A model generated the notes under the pieces. The model worked only from the letters and a program-made list of their open reading frames with translations, was not told where the DNA came from and did not search any database. A program made the position numbers and the translations under genes. This document shows, one piece after another, positions 1 to 13,100 of a DNA stretch of 64,000 nt. Numbering within the stretch: the first letter of the stretch is position 1; each line of letters begins with the position of its first letter. The DNA is from Sialis fuliginosa (taxonomy: Eukaryota > Arthropoda > Insecta > Megaloptera > Sialidae). The stretch lies in the NCBI GenBank assembly GCA_961205875.1, contig OY540813.1, forward strand, positions 2,761,001 through 2,825,000. The letters run 5' to 3'.

Positions 1-850
1 ACATCGTTGCGGGTTAAAACCCAACAATATAATTTTTATTCATATTTTAAATATTATACCTAAAGAAATATTTTGCAAGTTTTATAAGATTTTGTTTTAT
101 ATACTCGCTATAAAAATCCTTTTCGGCTTTTAATTAAAGTATATGGAGGCAGTGATGATGATTATCTTGTAATATAGCGGCCTTAATCCTAGTAAAAGGT
201 GGGGAAAGGGGGGATAACATTGTCCACGCGCGTTAAAGGCAGAGGTGACAATCTGAAAGTTGGTAGTTCAAAAGGTCACCACGTTATTACTATTCATTAG
301 GGTTGACCAAAGATTTCAAAATAATAATATCAAATGTTATTTGATTCATATCTAATCAAATTTTATTTTTTTAAATTCAGAATACAATTTTCATTCAAAA
401 TAACGAAAAAATTTCAAAAACTCCACCATTGTGGGTATTTACATCATAAATATTTCTCGGTCCATTTTAGGATGTGCGTTGATGAGTCAGTCAGTTACGT
501 ACAGTCACGAGTTACGAGTCAGTCAGTACAGGTTGTTATTTTAAGCGAAAAACTGTTTTTCTTCGTGAGGGAGCTATACTCCTTTAAAAATTTATAAAAT
601 TTGGTGATCGGTTTAATATTATTGAATTTTATCGATTTTTAGTATCGACCAATAATTATTTAGCACAGGAGTGTATGTAGTAAGTAAATAACAAAAAAAT
701 ACAAGACAAAAATCGAAAAACCAGTTAGTTGATAATACTTAAAATCAATGACACTTATTAATACTAAATCGACTATCAAATTTCATAATTAGATCAGAAT
801 GGGTTCTCCTGATATTAAATAAAAATAAATAACTTTTGAAGGACTATAGC

Positions 851-1138
851 CAGGGCCGTAACTACCACCGAGGCAGCGGGGCAGTGCCACGGGCCCCCCG
901 AGGGTAGGGGGGGGGGGGGGCGTGGCAGAGTAAAACATTTTTTTATTTGGTTCTAGCTTGAAAATGTTACACTTAAGTATTACAAATTTTGATTTTAATT
1001 ACCTTTTCTTTTCGTTGCCAACTTGAATTTTACACTTATTATTCATTAAAAGGTCTTCAATTTTTATTTTTGCATATTCTGGGGAGGCCCTCGATCACTT
1101 CTTGCCCCAAGGCCCTTGAGCCTCTAGTTACGGCCCTG
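851..1138. mobile_element. Foldback hAT-like MITE, CAGGGCCGTAACTA termini
   Basis: The ends CAGGGCCGTAACTA and TAGTTACGGCCCTG are perfect inverted repeats. The flanks share TATAGC, a decayed 8-bp target duplication as made by hAT transposases. It contains a 14-base G run (907-920) and no coding capacity. Confidence 0.75.
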
Positions 1139-1884
1139 GTTATAGCTTCCTTAAGAAGAATATAAAGTTTGTTGCTTAAAATAATATACACAATCCACTG
1201 TAAAAAAAAATTATATTCGTTGTAAATCACCCTGTATTTTTAGATATGATTAATAAACAATTAACTGAGGTTTTAATTTACATAAAAAACTATAATACAT
1301 AAATTAACTATGAATGAAAAAAAATAATAAATGGGTATAATTCATATAACTATATTCCGTAATTGAAAAAGTGCAAAAAATGCGAACGTAACTCCTCTAC
1401 ACTGTACATTAATTGATAATTCGTTTAAGCACATTTATTTTCAAGATTACTTTTAACTAGAATAATAATGAAAAAGAGACTTTTTGAATTATGTAAATGA
1501 ATTATCTACCTTGGATCATGCTTTATAATGCCCTTATAATAATATTTTAAATTGATTACTAACATTAAAATGCAAATGGGATGCCTTTATTCTACGAAAA
1601 AGTTAAATATACTCAACATATCAGTGCCGTATGCAAAATATTATCAGAGGGGCAAGGTAACATATTTAAATTTGTATAATTATTTATTATTTTTTTACTG
1701 ACTTCAAAAAAAGAGGAGTTTTTCAATTCTAGTTTTTAATTTGTTTATAAATGTATTAAAAATTAAATTTAACATTTTTAAATCGATTTTTTTTTTCTCT
1801 TAAAGTTTTCCAAGTTAATAAAAAAACTATAAGAAAAAAAGAAAACTGACTTTATCTTAATAATAGTATAAGATAAATAAATTG

Positions 1885-1960
1885 CAGTGAAAAATTGACA
1901 GAAATATCCCATCAAAATCGGTTCAGTAGTTTTCATGTCAAGTAAGAACAAAACAGACAG
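1885..1960 (+). mobile_element. 3' tail of an RTE-like retroelement
   Basis: The stretch (AATATCCCATCAAAATCGGT, then TCAGTAGTTTTC) matches the last bases of this window (63964-64000) and the longer copies at 9586-9782 and 31430-31530. Such 'aaatcggttcag' tails are common 3' ends of short non-LTR elements in insects. Confidence 0.5.
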
Positions 1961-2240
1961 ATTAAAAAATATAAAAACTATATAAAAATGGATTCCATAG
2001 ACTAAAAAAAATGTTGAAATTTTACAAGCAAAGCCTACATTGATTATGTTCATATACATTTTTATGAATATCCTGATGAAAATTTATCATTTAATGCAAT
2101 AAATATAGATTCATTACACAGAATTAGTCATCTTAAATTGCTTTCAACGAATTCTTTCTTTTGATATTTTTCTTCTCTTATGTAATAATGTGTTGTCTGA
2201 ATTTCAATTCAAACGACGGCGTTTCTCAATCGGAAAAATA

Positions 2241-2877
2241 TTAAAATTTATAATCAAAAGGAATAGTAATTTCATTTGTCAATTATTTGCCATTTTCGAA
2301 AATAATTCTTGCTTTTATTAATGTTTTTATACTCTTAAATGTTTCTTCAGATGTGATTAATGTTTTTTCATTGATTTTTTAACAGTGGAGTAATGGCCGA
2401 AATTATAAAGAAATCACTTTAAACAATTATATATATAACAAGCACTTTGAAACGGGGTATCAAATTTATATGACAGTTTCATAACATTTATTAACAGCTT
2501 AGTGAAATTTAAGTAATGCAACAAAATGCTGGCGCACCATACAACGAAGATAAAAATATTAAAATTTATACTCAAAAGGAATAGTTATTTCATTTGTCAA
2601 TTATATTTGCCATTTTGGAAAATAATTCTTGCTTTTATTAATGTTTTTATACTCTTAAATGTTTCTTCAGATGTGATTAATGTTTTTTCATTGATTTTTT
2701 AACAGTAGAGTAATGGCCGGAATTATAAAGAAATAACTTAAAAAAATTATATATATAACAAACACTTTGAAACGGGGTATCAAATTTATATGACAGTTTC
2801 ATAACATTTATTAACAGCTTAGTGAAATTTTAGTAATGCAACAAAATGCTCGCGCACCATACAACGAAGATAACAGA
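2241..2877. repeat. Two-copy tandem duplication, 318-bp unit
   Basis: Copy 1 (2241-2558) and copy 2 (2559-2877) differ at only a few positions. Both start TTAAAATTTATA and end with ACAACGAAGATAA. The near identity implies recent origin. No coding function is seen. Confidence 0.85.
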
Positions 2878-3416
2878 ATAAAGTTGGGTGTTAGGTTATA
2901 TATATATTCACACGTGTAGGTAATACAGATTTTTGTTAGTATAGTCGGTAAAACAGTTTTTTAACGTTATTAGTTTTGCATTTGCTCGCTAGAAGAAGTA
3001 TAATTTCTAACGCATTGATGAAACTATACGACAAATCGGAGAAGAGTAAAATTTTATATTTACAATTACTTTTTCAGGGAAGAAAGCCTCCTATTTTTGA
3101 AAAAAAAAATTTACCGGAAACGGATGTTTATTGATTTAATTTTTTGAATTTTTCGAATTATTTTTGAAACGGTGCGAATTTATGGAAAATCATATGGTTA
3201 AAAATTGTAGGTAATACAATTATCTACAATAATTTATATTCTATTCATTTTTTTTCAACAAAAATAATTTAAAATTATGTTTCAAATGGTATCTACTTAT
3301 ATAGTTATTTGTTTGCCAGAAATATTGTTACTAAACTATTTACTGTCAGTTTAACGTATAAGAAAGTCCCGTAGCATTCATGTCAGATATTTTATTATAT
3401 GTTTATTTATTTTTCT

Positions 3417-3776
3417 CAGGGCTTCGAACCGTTATTTTTTTCGTTTCGGTTTTCGTTCCGGTTCGAGTAAAAAAATATATTTCGGTTCGGTTCCGGTTTT
3501 CGTTCCGCAAAAAATAACGGTTTTTATGGTTTTTTCGGTTTTTGGTTCAGTTCCGAGTGATTAATTAAAAAAACATATTTGTATTAAAAAAAATTTTTAT
3601 ACCATAATTTAGAATATTTTATGGTAGGTACTTGTATGATAGTCCAAACGACGCGTATTTTAACATGTACTGAACCGTAAAAACCGATGTTTTTATTTCG
3701 GTTCTGTTCCGGTTTTCGTTCCGGCAAAAAATAACGGTTTTTCCGGTTTTCGGTTCAGTTCCGGTTCGAAGCCCTG
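3417..3776. mobile_element. hAT-like MITE with perfect 8-bp target duplication
   Basis: The termini are CAGGGCTTCGAACCG and its inverse CGGTTCGAAGCCCTG. The flanks are the identical octamer ATTTTTCT on both sides, the mark of hAT insertion. The interior is built of repeated CGGTTTTCGTTCCGG motifs. A truncated relative ends at 26736. Confidence 0.85.
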
Positions 3777-4034
3777 ATTTTTCTAGTCAATTCAACGGTT
3801 ACCTAATCTAAGATCTGACAATTTAATTTTCAGAATCAGTTTCTTACTAACAAGGTAACTCTTTATAAATATGTGTAATTTTCACATACATAATATTAAT
3901 TTTAAAAACAGTAGGCACCAGAAACTAATCAGTGCTTTTTTACGCCGCTAGACATTATTTAATCGCCAGACGCTAAGAAATAAATGATAGTAATTTATCT
4001 TACAGTTTTAATTTACTGAAATTATCTCTCGCAG

Positions 4035-4139
4035 AAAGCCGACTTGGCTGTCGGTTCCATGACGATCAACTACGCCAGAGAGAGTGTCATCGACTTCACC
4101 AAGCCCTTCATGAACTTAGGGATCAGTATTCTTTTCAAG
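4035..4139 (+). CDS. Glutamate receptor exon, end of ligand-binding lobe S1
   Basis: This 35-codon, phase 0-0 exon is bounded by a CAG acceptor and a GTCAGT donor. It encodes [18 protein letters not shown] followed by [17 protein letters not shown]. It holds the Thr and Arg of the T-x-x-x-R pattern (TINYARE) that binds the glutamate alpha-amino and alpha-carboxyl groups in this family. It joins directly to V-P-T of either alternative pore exon. Confidence 0.93.
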
Positions 4140-7100
4140 GTCAGTAAAAAAAATTTCATACTTTTCATATATTTTTTAATAATTGATTTAATTTTATAGG
4201 TTGTTTTTTTAATAATTGTATTATTTTGTACTGTGTAACCTCTATAACTTGAACCAGTTAATTTCTACGAGATTTTTTTTAGGTTGATATATTTCTTATG
4301 TAGGACGTATATAGGTATTAAAAAAATAGCCAAACGAAAGTAACCTAACATTTAATTTGACCAATCAAAGCCTGTAATGTTATGTTCCTATATTCATTTG
4401 AGTGTAACCAACTGTTTAAAAAAAAATAGAGATATTACCGGAAGTAAAACTGTAATGGGCGAATACGAGCTGATAGAAATATAAAATAAGCCGTAGGTTC
4501 GACCCTTGAAGTCCACACAACCAACTTCCCAACATGGTATGACTATAAATTATTGAATACTGGTTTTTTATTGTAAGGGTTGAATTTCGAAAAATCCTTT
4601 CATTCAGAAATAGTGTAAATATACTATTATGTCCTTGAAACGTAAATATATGTTGAAATTTTTGATTTTGATTTTCGGACCGATTACAATAACTTCCTTA
4701 TGGGAAGTTAATAAAGTTAAACCTAAACATTTTTCAATTGTTTCCATGATTTCCCTCATATCCTATGTTTTTAGTAAAGCTAGTTTAGAGCTGTCAGTAT
4801 ACGCCTTCGACCAATCAGATCCCGCTAGACAAAGAAGTTTCCGTTCGTAATTTGTAATGAAATAACAAACAATAGATTGCACTATACGAACATGCATATA
4901 ATGTAATGAAATTACCCCGAATTTGGGAAACACAATTGCTAGATTAGATTAATTTACGTACCCATTCCTGCCCGTAAAGAAGTTAAATAAAACGGCCATT
5001 TTCATTAACATTATCATGAACTAACTCTACTTAATAATACGTATCAAGAGCTATCTCATGTTGACGAAAGTATATAAAAGTTTACTATTTATTAAAAAAA
5101 AAAATTCATAAACTATTTTAGTTATAATTTTCATTGAAAGTACTAATTAAAAGCTACATTGTGGAATTTCTTCAGAGTTCTTCGGCGGTTACATAATTAG
5201 AGGGGGGGGGACACTCTGATAACGTGACTGAAGGGTTAAAATCAAAAACACCTAAACCATTTTTATTGCATTTTAGGAGATCTATTTAAAGACACCGCAA
5301 GATAAACAAACTAAAAATTTAGTACACTTTTAAATCTAAAGGAGGCTGTGCAAAAAAAATATTTTTTCAAAAATCTCATTTCTTTTTTGGGGTTATCAAT
5401 CTACATACGTCCGTATGCTAAATTTCATCTTAATAGGTATATAACAGACAGACAGACTGACTGACCGAAACTATAAATATTCCTAGTTTTCTATGGAACC
5501 CTAGGAATAAAATTATTAACTTGTAAAAGGGAGTGTAAAAGTTTGTATGGGTAAAAATATTGAAAGGGTGAAAACCACCCTCAAAATTTTAATTTTGAAT
5601 ACTAACAAACACGTTTACTAATTCATGTTGCTTTGGAAATCAAACAAATGCAATTAAATTCAAATTGTCAGATTAGTTATTCTAAAAATGTGTATTATAT
5701 TATTATAACTAATATTCATAATATTACAAATTCCATTAAAAGTTTTCATATACATAGATACATATTAAAAAAATATATCCACATAAACTTTATTAAAACA
5801 ATAAATAATCAGTATTCAAGTATTGATAGTCATATCATGTGGGGAAGTTGGTTGTGTGGACCTAAAGGATTTCACCCCATATATTTATTTGCAGTGAAAA
5901 ATTAAAATACACAATAAAATATACTTGAAAATAAATTAAATAAAAATTTCCTAAATTAATGTTGAAAGATTATATTTTTCTCTGGATTATAATAATCTGA
6001 TGACCAGTTAATTTAATGACATTTAGTAAACAATACGAGGTACTCTATAAGATAAAACAGAAGAGTCTTATAAACATTCTGCGTGCTTAGACCATATATC
6101 ATTTTTAATGGAACCTCGTACAAAAAAAACCATCTGCTTACTTTTCCCCGCGTATCTTGTTCAATTTGATTATAGCGCTGTGAGGACCTCTACAGCCAAA
6201 AACCGGAACGAGTCGTGCTTTTTATAATGAAATTGTCAAACATTTAACTTGTGTCCATGTTGTTTTTACTACTTGTTATTTTAAAAACAAAAAATATTTT
6301 TATTTACATTGATATAAACCGGAATTAACTTACAAAGAAATTATGTATAATGTGACAAAAATACGTCAAATGTTTGCTGACATATAACTCGAAAACTATA
6401 AATCAGACAAACTTCGGGTTGGTCTCAAAATGTTTATTATATATTGTAGTTTTATATATTAAAATTGCAAAATATTTTGATGAGTAGTTTAAAAGTTGCA
6501 ACTCTTTTAGGCAGTATTGCGGTGTGACGATTTAAAAAATTTGATTTTTTTTTACATATTATGGAAGTAAAATATATTGAAAGTATTCTGTGAAAATTGA
6601 AGACCAGAATTCAAAGAATTTACGAAGTTATAGCACAAAGAAAAGAAGAGGCCGTGTTAGTGTAATAACTGTTACTAAATTTTTAAATGCGTTTTTCTCG
6701 AAATCACTTTTTTTCGGTTGGTGGGAAGCAGAAATGAAATTCTAATCAACCGATTGGACTATAATTTGAAAATATTGTTCTACACTCTAATAATTATCGT
6801 ATTATCTTGTATTTTTTTTCTCGATTTTCAACGAAAAAAAGTCAAATGAAAATATATTTGATTTTTTTGTTTCAAATCACTATAAGTGGAATGCGCTTCC
6901 CACCCATTTTCCGTAAAAATATTTAGTTTTTCCAGATGCTTAGATGTCTCAAGATAAAAAACTCAGCCTGTATATCAAAAACTACATTCATTTTTTATTA
7001 ATAGTAAGAAAGTCTTAAACTTGGAAATTATTTCATAATTTTTTTTTTACTTTTATAAGATTAAAATAAACATTTTTTTTGTATTTTGTATTTTTCCGAT

Positions 7101-10100
7101 TAAAAAATTCTTGAAAGTCGAAAAATATTATTTTCCGTTAAAAAAATTAAAAAACTTTTACAATTATCATTTTTCTCTAAAACTCGATTTATTTCGAGTG
7201 TCCGATCTTTTTTACCTCACCCTGTATAATATAAAATTTAATTTTATTCAGATTTGAATCACCGTGACCTAATTTTAAAGTATTTTATAGTTGTTTTTTT
7301 AAAGCTTCCACGCATGAAAAAATATCGTCTACAATTAGTCAATATAATTATTATTTTCATAAAGATAAATCGTTTTAAAATTAGATACAAAATGATCACA
7401 CTTTTTCCAAAGTTTGTTCTTTGTAATAATCATAAAGTATCACAAAATTGGTAAAGCTTTAAAATTGTTCTCTTCGCACAAACGGTTTCGTTATTTGTTC
7501 AGAATACAAATCGATTATTATTTTATTGAATTCGCTTTAAAAAGGTGTTTATATAGATATAAAATAATAGAAACATGTTATATTTTGTTTACTACAGATA
7601 AAACGTACTGTGTTTCAATTATAAACATTTTTTATCACCTGATAATATTTTATTTTAAATCGTTATTATGGAACCAATTCACTTTAGAACATATCTACCG
7701 CGTAAAAAGAAACCTGGAATTTTTGTACATAAGGTACTTGCACCAGTCTTCAACAATATACCAGTGTTGGACATTTGTTTAATTAAATGTACTAAATTAG
7801 AAATATTTGTTGATATTTGATTACATACTGCCATTGCTGAATCATAACTGTAAAATCAGCTAATGGATGTCAAAATGGTGGACATTTAAACTAATTAATT
7901 AGTGTAATCTATTTATTTATTATTATATTATCGTAGCATCTGCTTTACATTGTTTCAAATTTTATGATTCTTTATTTTATTACTTTTGTGTCGTAGTACT
8001 TATCGTTTTGTAAACATTAACAAGTGTCCATCATTGGGTGCCCATTACTGGTTTTATTTTGTCCATTACTGGAGAAAAATAAACAAAATAAAATGATATA
8101 ATTTAAAAAACAAACTATATTTGCAACATGAGTTCATGAGAATTACAAAAAAGAAGCCATCGATAAAAAAAAACAGTATTTCTTGCTCTTAAAGTGTCCA
8201 AGACTGGTGCCAGTACCTTATTTAAATATCAAAAATTGTAAAACAATCTAAAGGTTATATTTATTTAAAAAGGTGATAAAAAGAATTTTAAGTATTTAAA
8301 AACCATGTCTTTGATCTTACTTTACGTCCAATTTTAACTTGAATAAATAACTAATTTAATTGTATTCCGAAGCTTTTATGTATCATTATTTGTTCATTAA
8401 CAATTAGATTTTACAATGTTTAAATTATTTATGAATTTAACTGAATATTCGCTTATGAATTTTTTTGTTCACCAACATTTTTTTCGAAATCAAACTTTTT
8501 CAGAGTTCCATTTCCAGTTACCCCATTTGCTTATTAACTTACAAATTTTAGTTGTTTATCTTTTTTCTCCAGTAATGGACAAAGTAAAACACAGTGATGG
8601 ACACTAAGTACTACAATACAAAAGTTATGAAATAAATGATAATATAATAATTAATAAATATATTACACTAATAATTTGTTTAAATGTCCACCATTTTGAC
8701 ACCCATTGGCCTATTGTCAATATATTTATAATTTAGTACATTTAATTAAAGAAGTGTCCAACACTGGGGTATTATCCAGTACCTTTCACCGTATACCAAG
8801 AATACAAAGATATTTTAATGATTCAATTAATATAACTTTGTATTACTGGAAAAACGGAGAAACTCACTTAAACTAAAAATATACACCTTAACCACAATAA
8901 AACAATGTCACTTGTCACTCGACACGTGTTTCGACTTCACAAGAAGTCCTCATCAGGAGCCTAACAGTTCCAGTCTGGAACTGTTAAGCTCCTGATATTT
9001 TATTGTGGTTAAGTTGTATATTTTTAATTTAAATAACTTTGTATATTAATTTTAAATAATAAATACATAAAACAAGATTATATAAAATACATTTTAAGAC
9101 CAATCCGAAATCTCTATGATCTATAGTTCCAAAGTACTATGTCCGCAAAGTATGTTATAACACATATCCTGTTTATTCGTCTGAAATTATTACCTCGCAT
9201 ACGCAAGGTGAGAGCAAACGAGTTAAACAAGGGATCTCGGAAATGCGTTGGTGGGGGAAGAGGGGGGGGTAAGGATTATACAGAAATGAGAACAGGAGAG
9301 GTGGTACGCCTGAAACTCGCTCAGAAACGTTTAAAGTGGCCGCCAACTTCCGGATAACTCGATTAGTGTTTGATGAAATTACCTCGGCAATAAAATAATT
9401 AACCGGAACATTGTTGTTGCTTCTCCCGTTGTTGCAAATTGTATTTTGATCGGCGGTGTTATGTTGCTATACGTTGTTGGGAATTATAATGTAGTCGGGC
9501 CTACCTCAAGGGCAACAAACAGAATGTTATCAATAAATTGTGAACTAGCCTATAATATGTTACTCTAGCATTATTAGAAATAAGCTGTTACCCGCGCCTT
9601 CGTTCGCGTGGACTTTGTATTTTTTTATTTAATCAATTTTTCCGGATACAATGACCTTCCTCAGGATACAAGCTATCTCCCTGCCAAATTTCATCAATAT
9701 CGGTGTAGCAGTTTAGCCGTGAAAAGGTAACAAAAAGACAAACAGATAGAGTTACTTTTGCATTTATAATATTAGTATGAATTGTAATATAAGCAAATAT
9801 ATATGGTCAATCAGAGGTTCCCAATCAATGTGACATGAAAAGTCAACTATTTAAACGTATGGTAACTTTGAATTGTACCTATTTAGGGAATCATAATGTA
9901 CTAGATTTTTAAATAACTATTTACACTAAAATTTAAAATTATTTTAAGGAAATTTTAGAACTGTACAATTCAGAGCTGCACAAACAAACTTAAGCTGCAC
10001 ATTAAATTAACCTTTGCTCAAGTGATCATAGCAGCAGATAATGTGAGCCAAGGGAAATGATTGGTCAAATCAATATTTACTAAACAGTTTGAGATAAACT

Positions 10101-13100
10101 ATAGGTAACTATCGTTTGTGAAACTGGGCATCGGTTATACTATTATATTTTGTGTGAATTTACGATAATCAACAAATTATTGAAAATTCGTTTTTACATA
10201 ATATATATACAGGGGGGGGGGGGGGCGTGAAATGGAAATACAGGTCCGCATTTGAAAAACTTTGGGAAAGGCTGATGTATCGTAAAATAAAGCCTTTTTA
10301 AGTATTTTTAAGCGCTGAAAACGAATATGACAATTAAAAAATGTATATCAATTTTGGTAGCCATTTTTAACCAAATCGAATGAATTATTTTCGTAGATCG
10401 GACTTTTGCTACAATTTACATTTTTTCGAATTTCTGTACAACTACTTTTAAGCGAGTTATTTGCGATCAAAACAAAAAAACACGCTTAACTTTAAATGCT
10501 TATAACTAGGGAACAACTGATCATAAAAAAAATCTAAGGGCAGATTTGGAAAGCTATTACAAAAATCGTTCATAAGATTTGATCTAAAAAAAATATCACG
10601 GCCCATAGAAGCTCCCATAATTATTGTAATTTTTTTTTAAATCAACAAACATTTTTATTTTCAAATTCGTTTTATCAATTTCACAAGATAAACCCATAAG
10701 GTAGTTACGAAAGATAAAAACCCACAATCCCAGGTCCCGACAGACAAAATGTCTACTCTATTCACGTTCCTGAAACCTCTGGACAAGGAGATCTGGCTGA
10801 CGGCCGCAGCTGGATTCTGCTGCGTTGCCGTCACCCTGCTAATAATCGCAAGATTTACGCCGTACGAGTGGGTGGACCCACGGCCCTGGAAACCGGCCTA
10901 CTGCAGGGTTAACCAGTTCAATGCATCGAACAGTTTGTGGTTCGTCGCGGGCACCCTGCTCAGACAGAGCTCTGGGGTCAATCCGCAGGTCCGGCTTACG
11001 TCGTTCCAAAAAGGAATTTGGTTACATCAAATCCAGGAGTTTTGTAGATTTGAAGTAATATCTTCTTTCCCGTTAATCCTACGACCACAATAGTTATTAT
11101 CAATATTATAGAAAATAAAATTTCCTACAATTTTGTTTCCAAACTTAATTTTATAGATTGGATAGTTTTTGGCCCATAGACGTACAAAGAAGATTTTTTT
11201 TTTAACTATCAATTTATACTTAATTATATCATATTGACTTTATCCCGCTGTAGGTCAAAAACTACCCAACCTATAAAAAATCTGTAAGAACCAAAGTTGT
11301 AGACAATTTTCTCTTCTATAACAATGATTTACTATTTTAATCATAAAACCAACCGGAAATAATATATTACCAACAACAACAAAAAAAAATCCCGCGTTTT
11401 TTCACCAAGATCAAAAACTACGTCATAATTTTTAATTTTAAAACTGCTGGATTTATTGTAAAAAAAAATACCTATATACTGGACTATGCATAATAATTCG
11501 ATCGTTCAGAAGCCAAACTGTTTTAATTACACTACTATCGCAAAAAGTTTAACAGCAAACATTTTTTTTTTAATTATTTGTACCGCATTCACATTATTAA
11601 AATAATTTTACTATTTCACTGTTTGTCAAAAACGGACTAAGTGGGGGGGGGGGGGTGCCTTAGGCTCTAGTGCTAAATAAAAACTTTGTCAGATTTTTAA
11701 AAGTGAAAAAATATACCAAATATTTTTTTGGGAAAACCAAACCCGCCACTGCTGTTTCTCGCTTGAAATTAAACATCAATAAATGATTTATTAATCTAAT
11801 AAATATTATAAGCAGACAGACTTTCATTCAATATTTATCAAAACAAAAGATATTAATTCATTCTAACATCTCATATAAATTGTTTATAAAATATAAAATC
11901 ATCAATATTCTTTCGTGTAGTTACTCGTAATAGCTTCTGAATAGGTCAATATATTATTCATAGTAACTAATTAATGTACATATGATTTCTAGTGCAATGG
12001 ATCTATGTGTATATATATGTATAATATTGTATAGTATATGTACAAATGTAAATACGTACATACAAATACTTGGTAGCAATGCTATGCATAATGAAGAGGC
12101 ACTCGTGATGGCTGATTAGGCTTTAGGCCTCTAGAGGCGCTGCTGTTTGTCAATATATGTGCCTCATTATCACAGGCTATAAAAAATAACATTATAAATA
12201 ATAAGTTCGTATATATTTGGTAGAAGATATCGAAATTTTGTTTATTTTTCAGAATTTTTTGACATGTGATTTCTAAACTGACAATTGAGGGGGGGGGGGG
12301 TAAATGAAGATCACTAAATAGCTCAAAGGCCATTTTAAATTTATATTTATCTGCATGGTTTCAATGTATTTTGAATATAATTAAAATTTAGATTAAAAAA
12401 TAATTTTAAAATTTCTTCTGCCAAATAAGTATACAATAAATAAATGTAAAAAAATAAATTGATATTTTAATTTTAAACATAATTATAACACTTAACCCTT
12501 TTCACTACAAAATAAAATGGTACGCACATAATAGGGTTTTTTTTAAGTACAATATAAAATTTAAAAAAATCTAGTGTTCGTTATAATTTTCATTGAAAGT
12601 ACTAATTAAAAGCTATAATCAGGATTTTTTTCAGATTTTTTGCATCGATAATTTAGAAATTATGAGAAACACTGAAAATGACGTAAAAAAGCAAATATAT
12701 CTTGACTGAAGGGTTAAAATCAAAAAGTTCTAAAACCTTTTTTGTTGCATTTTAAGAGACCTATCTATAGACACCCCACTCAATAAAAAAGTAAAAAAAA
12801 AAAAAAGTAAAAAAAATTGAGTACACTTTTCAGTTTATGGAAAGGGAGATCCAAAAAAATTCTTTTTTAATCTTATCATATACATGATAAAATGGGAGGG
12901 CTATAACATACAGACAGACAGACAGATCAAAACTAGATAAATTTATCAACACAACAAATACCTTTGTTTATTATTCGAAAACAAACAAGTCCCAAGGACA
13001 ATAAAACAATAAAAAAAAACTTATTTTTATGCCTTTTTTCAACAAATTCAACTTGTTCATAGTAATAAGCACTCAATCATTGTAAATGACTCTACATCTC

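Larger units (their letters stand above)
1..4034. other. Intron or upstream part of the glutamate receptor gene, no exon seen
   Basis: AT-rich DNA without a recognisable coding segment. It holds a foldback element (851-1138), a retroelement tail (1885-1960), a 318-bp tandem duplication (2241-2877) and a hAT-like element (3417-3776). Short open frames here are low-complexity and are not supported. Confidence 0.7.
4140..10733. other. Large glutamate receptor intron, repeat-filled
   Basis: No exon is recognised. It contains dispersed repeats at 5100-5480, 5628-5700 and 6650-6780, the 1.05-kb foldback element 7731-8785, the hammerhead-bearing element 8888-9013, a retroelement tail 9586-9782 and a 14-base G run at 10212. 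Confidence 0.7.

Noticed and set aside
4629-4850. 73-codon open frame with a hydrophobic start
   Set aside because: No splice or start context, no recognised family and ordinary intron base composition; it is likely chance.
9139-9357. Open frame with a Gly-rich stretch (GGGRGGG)
   Set aside because: The Gly codons come from a G homopolymer; no other support.
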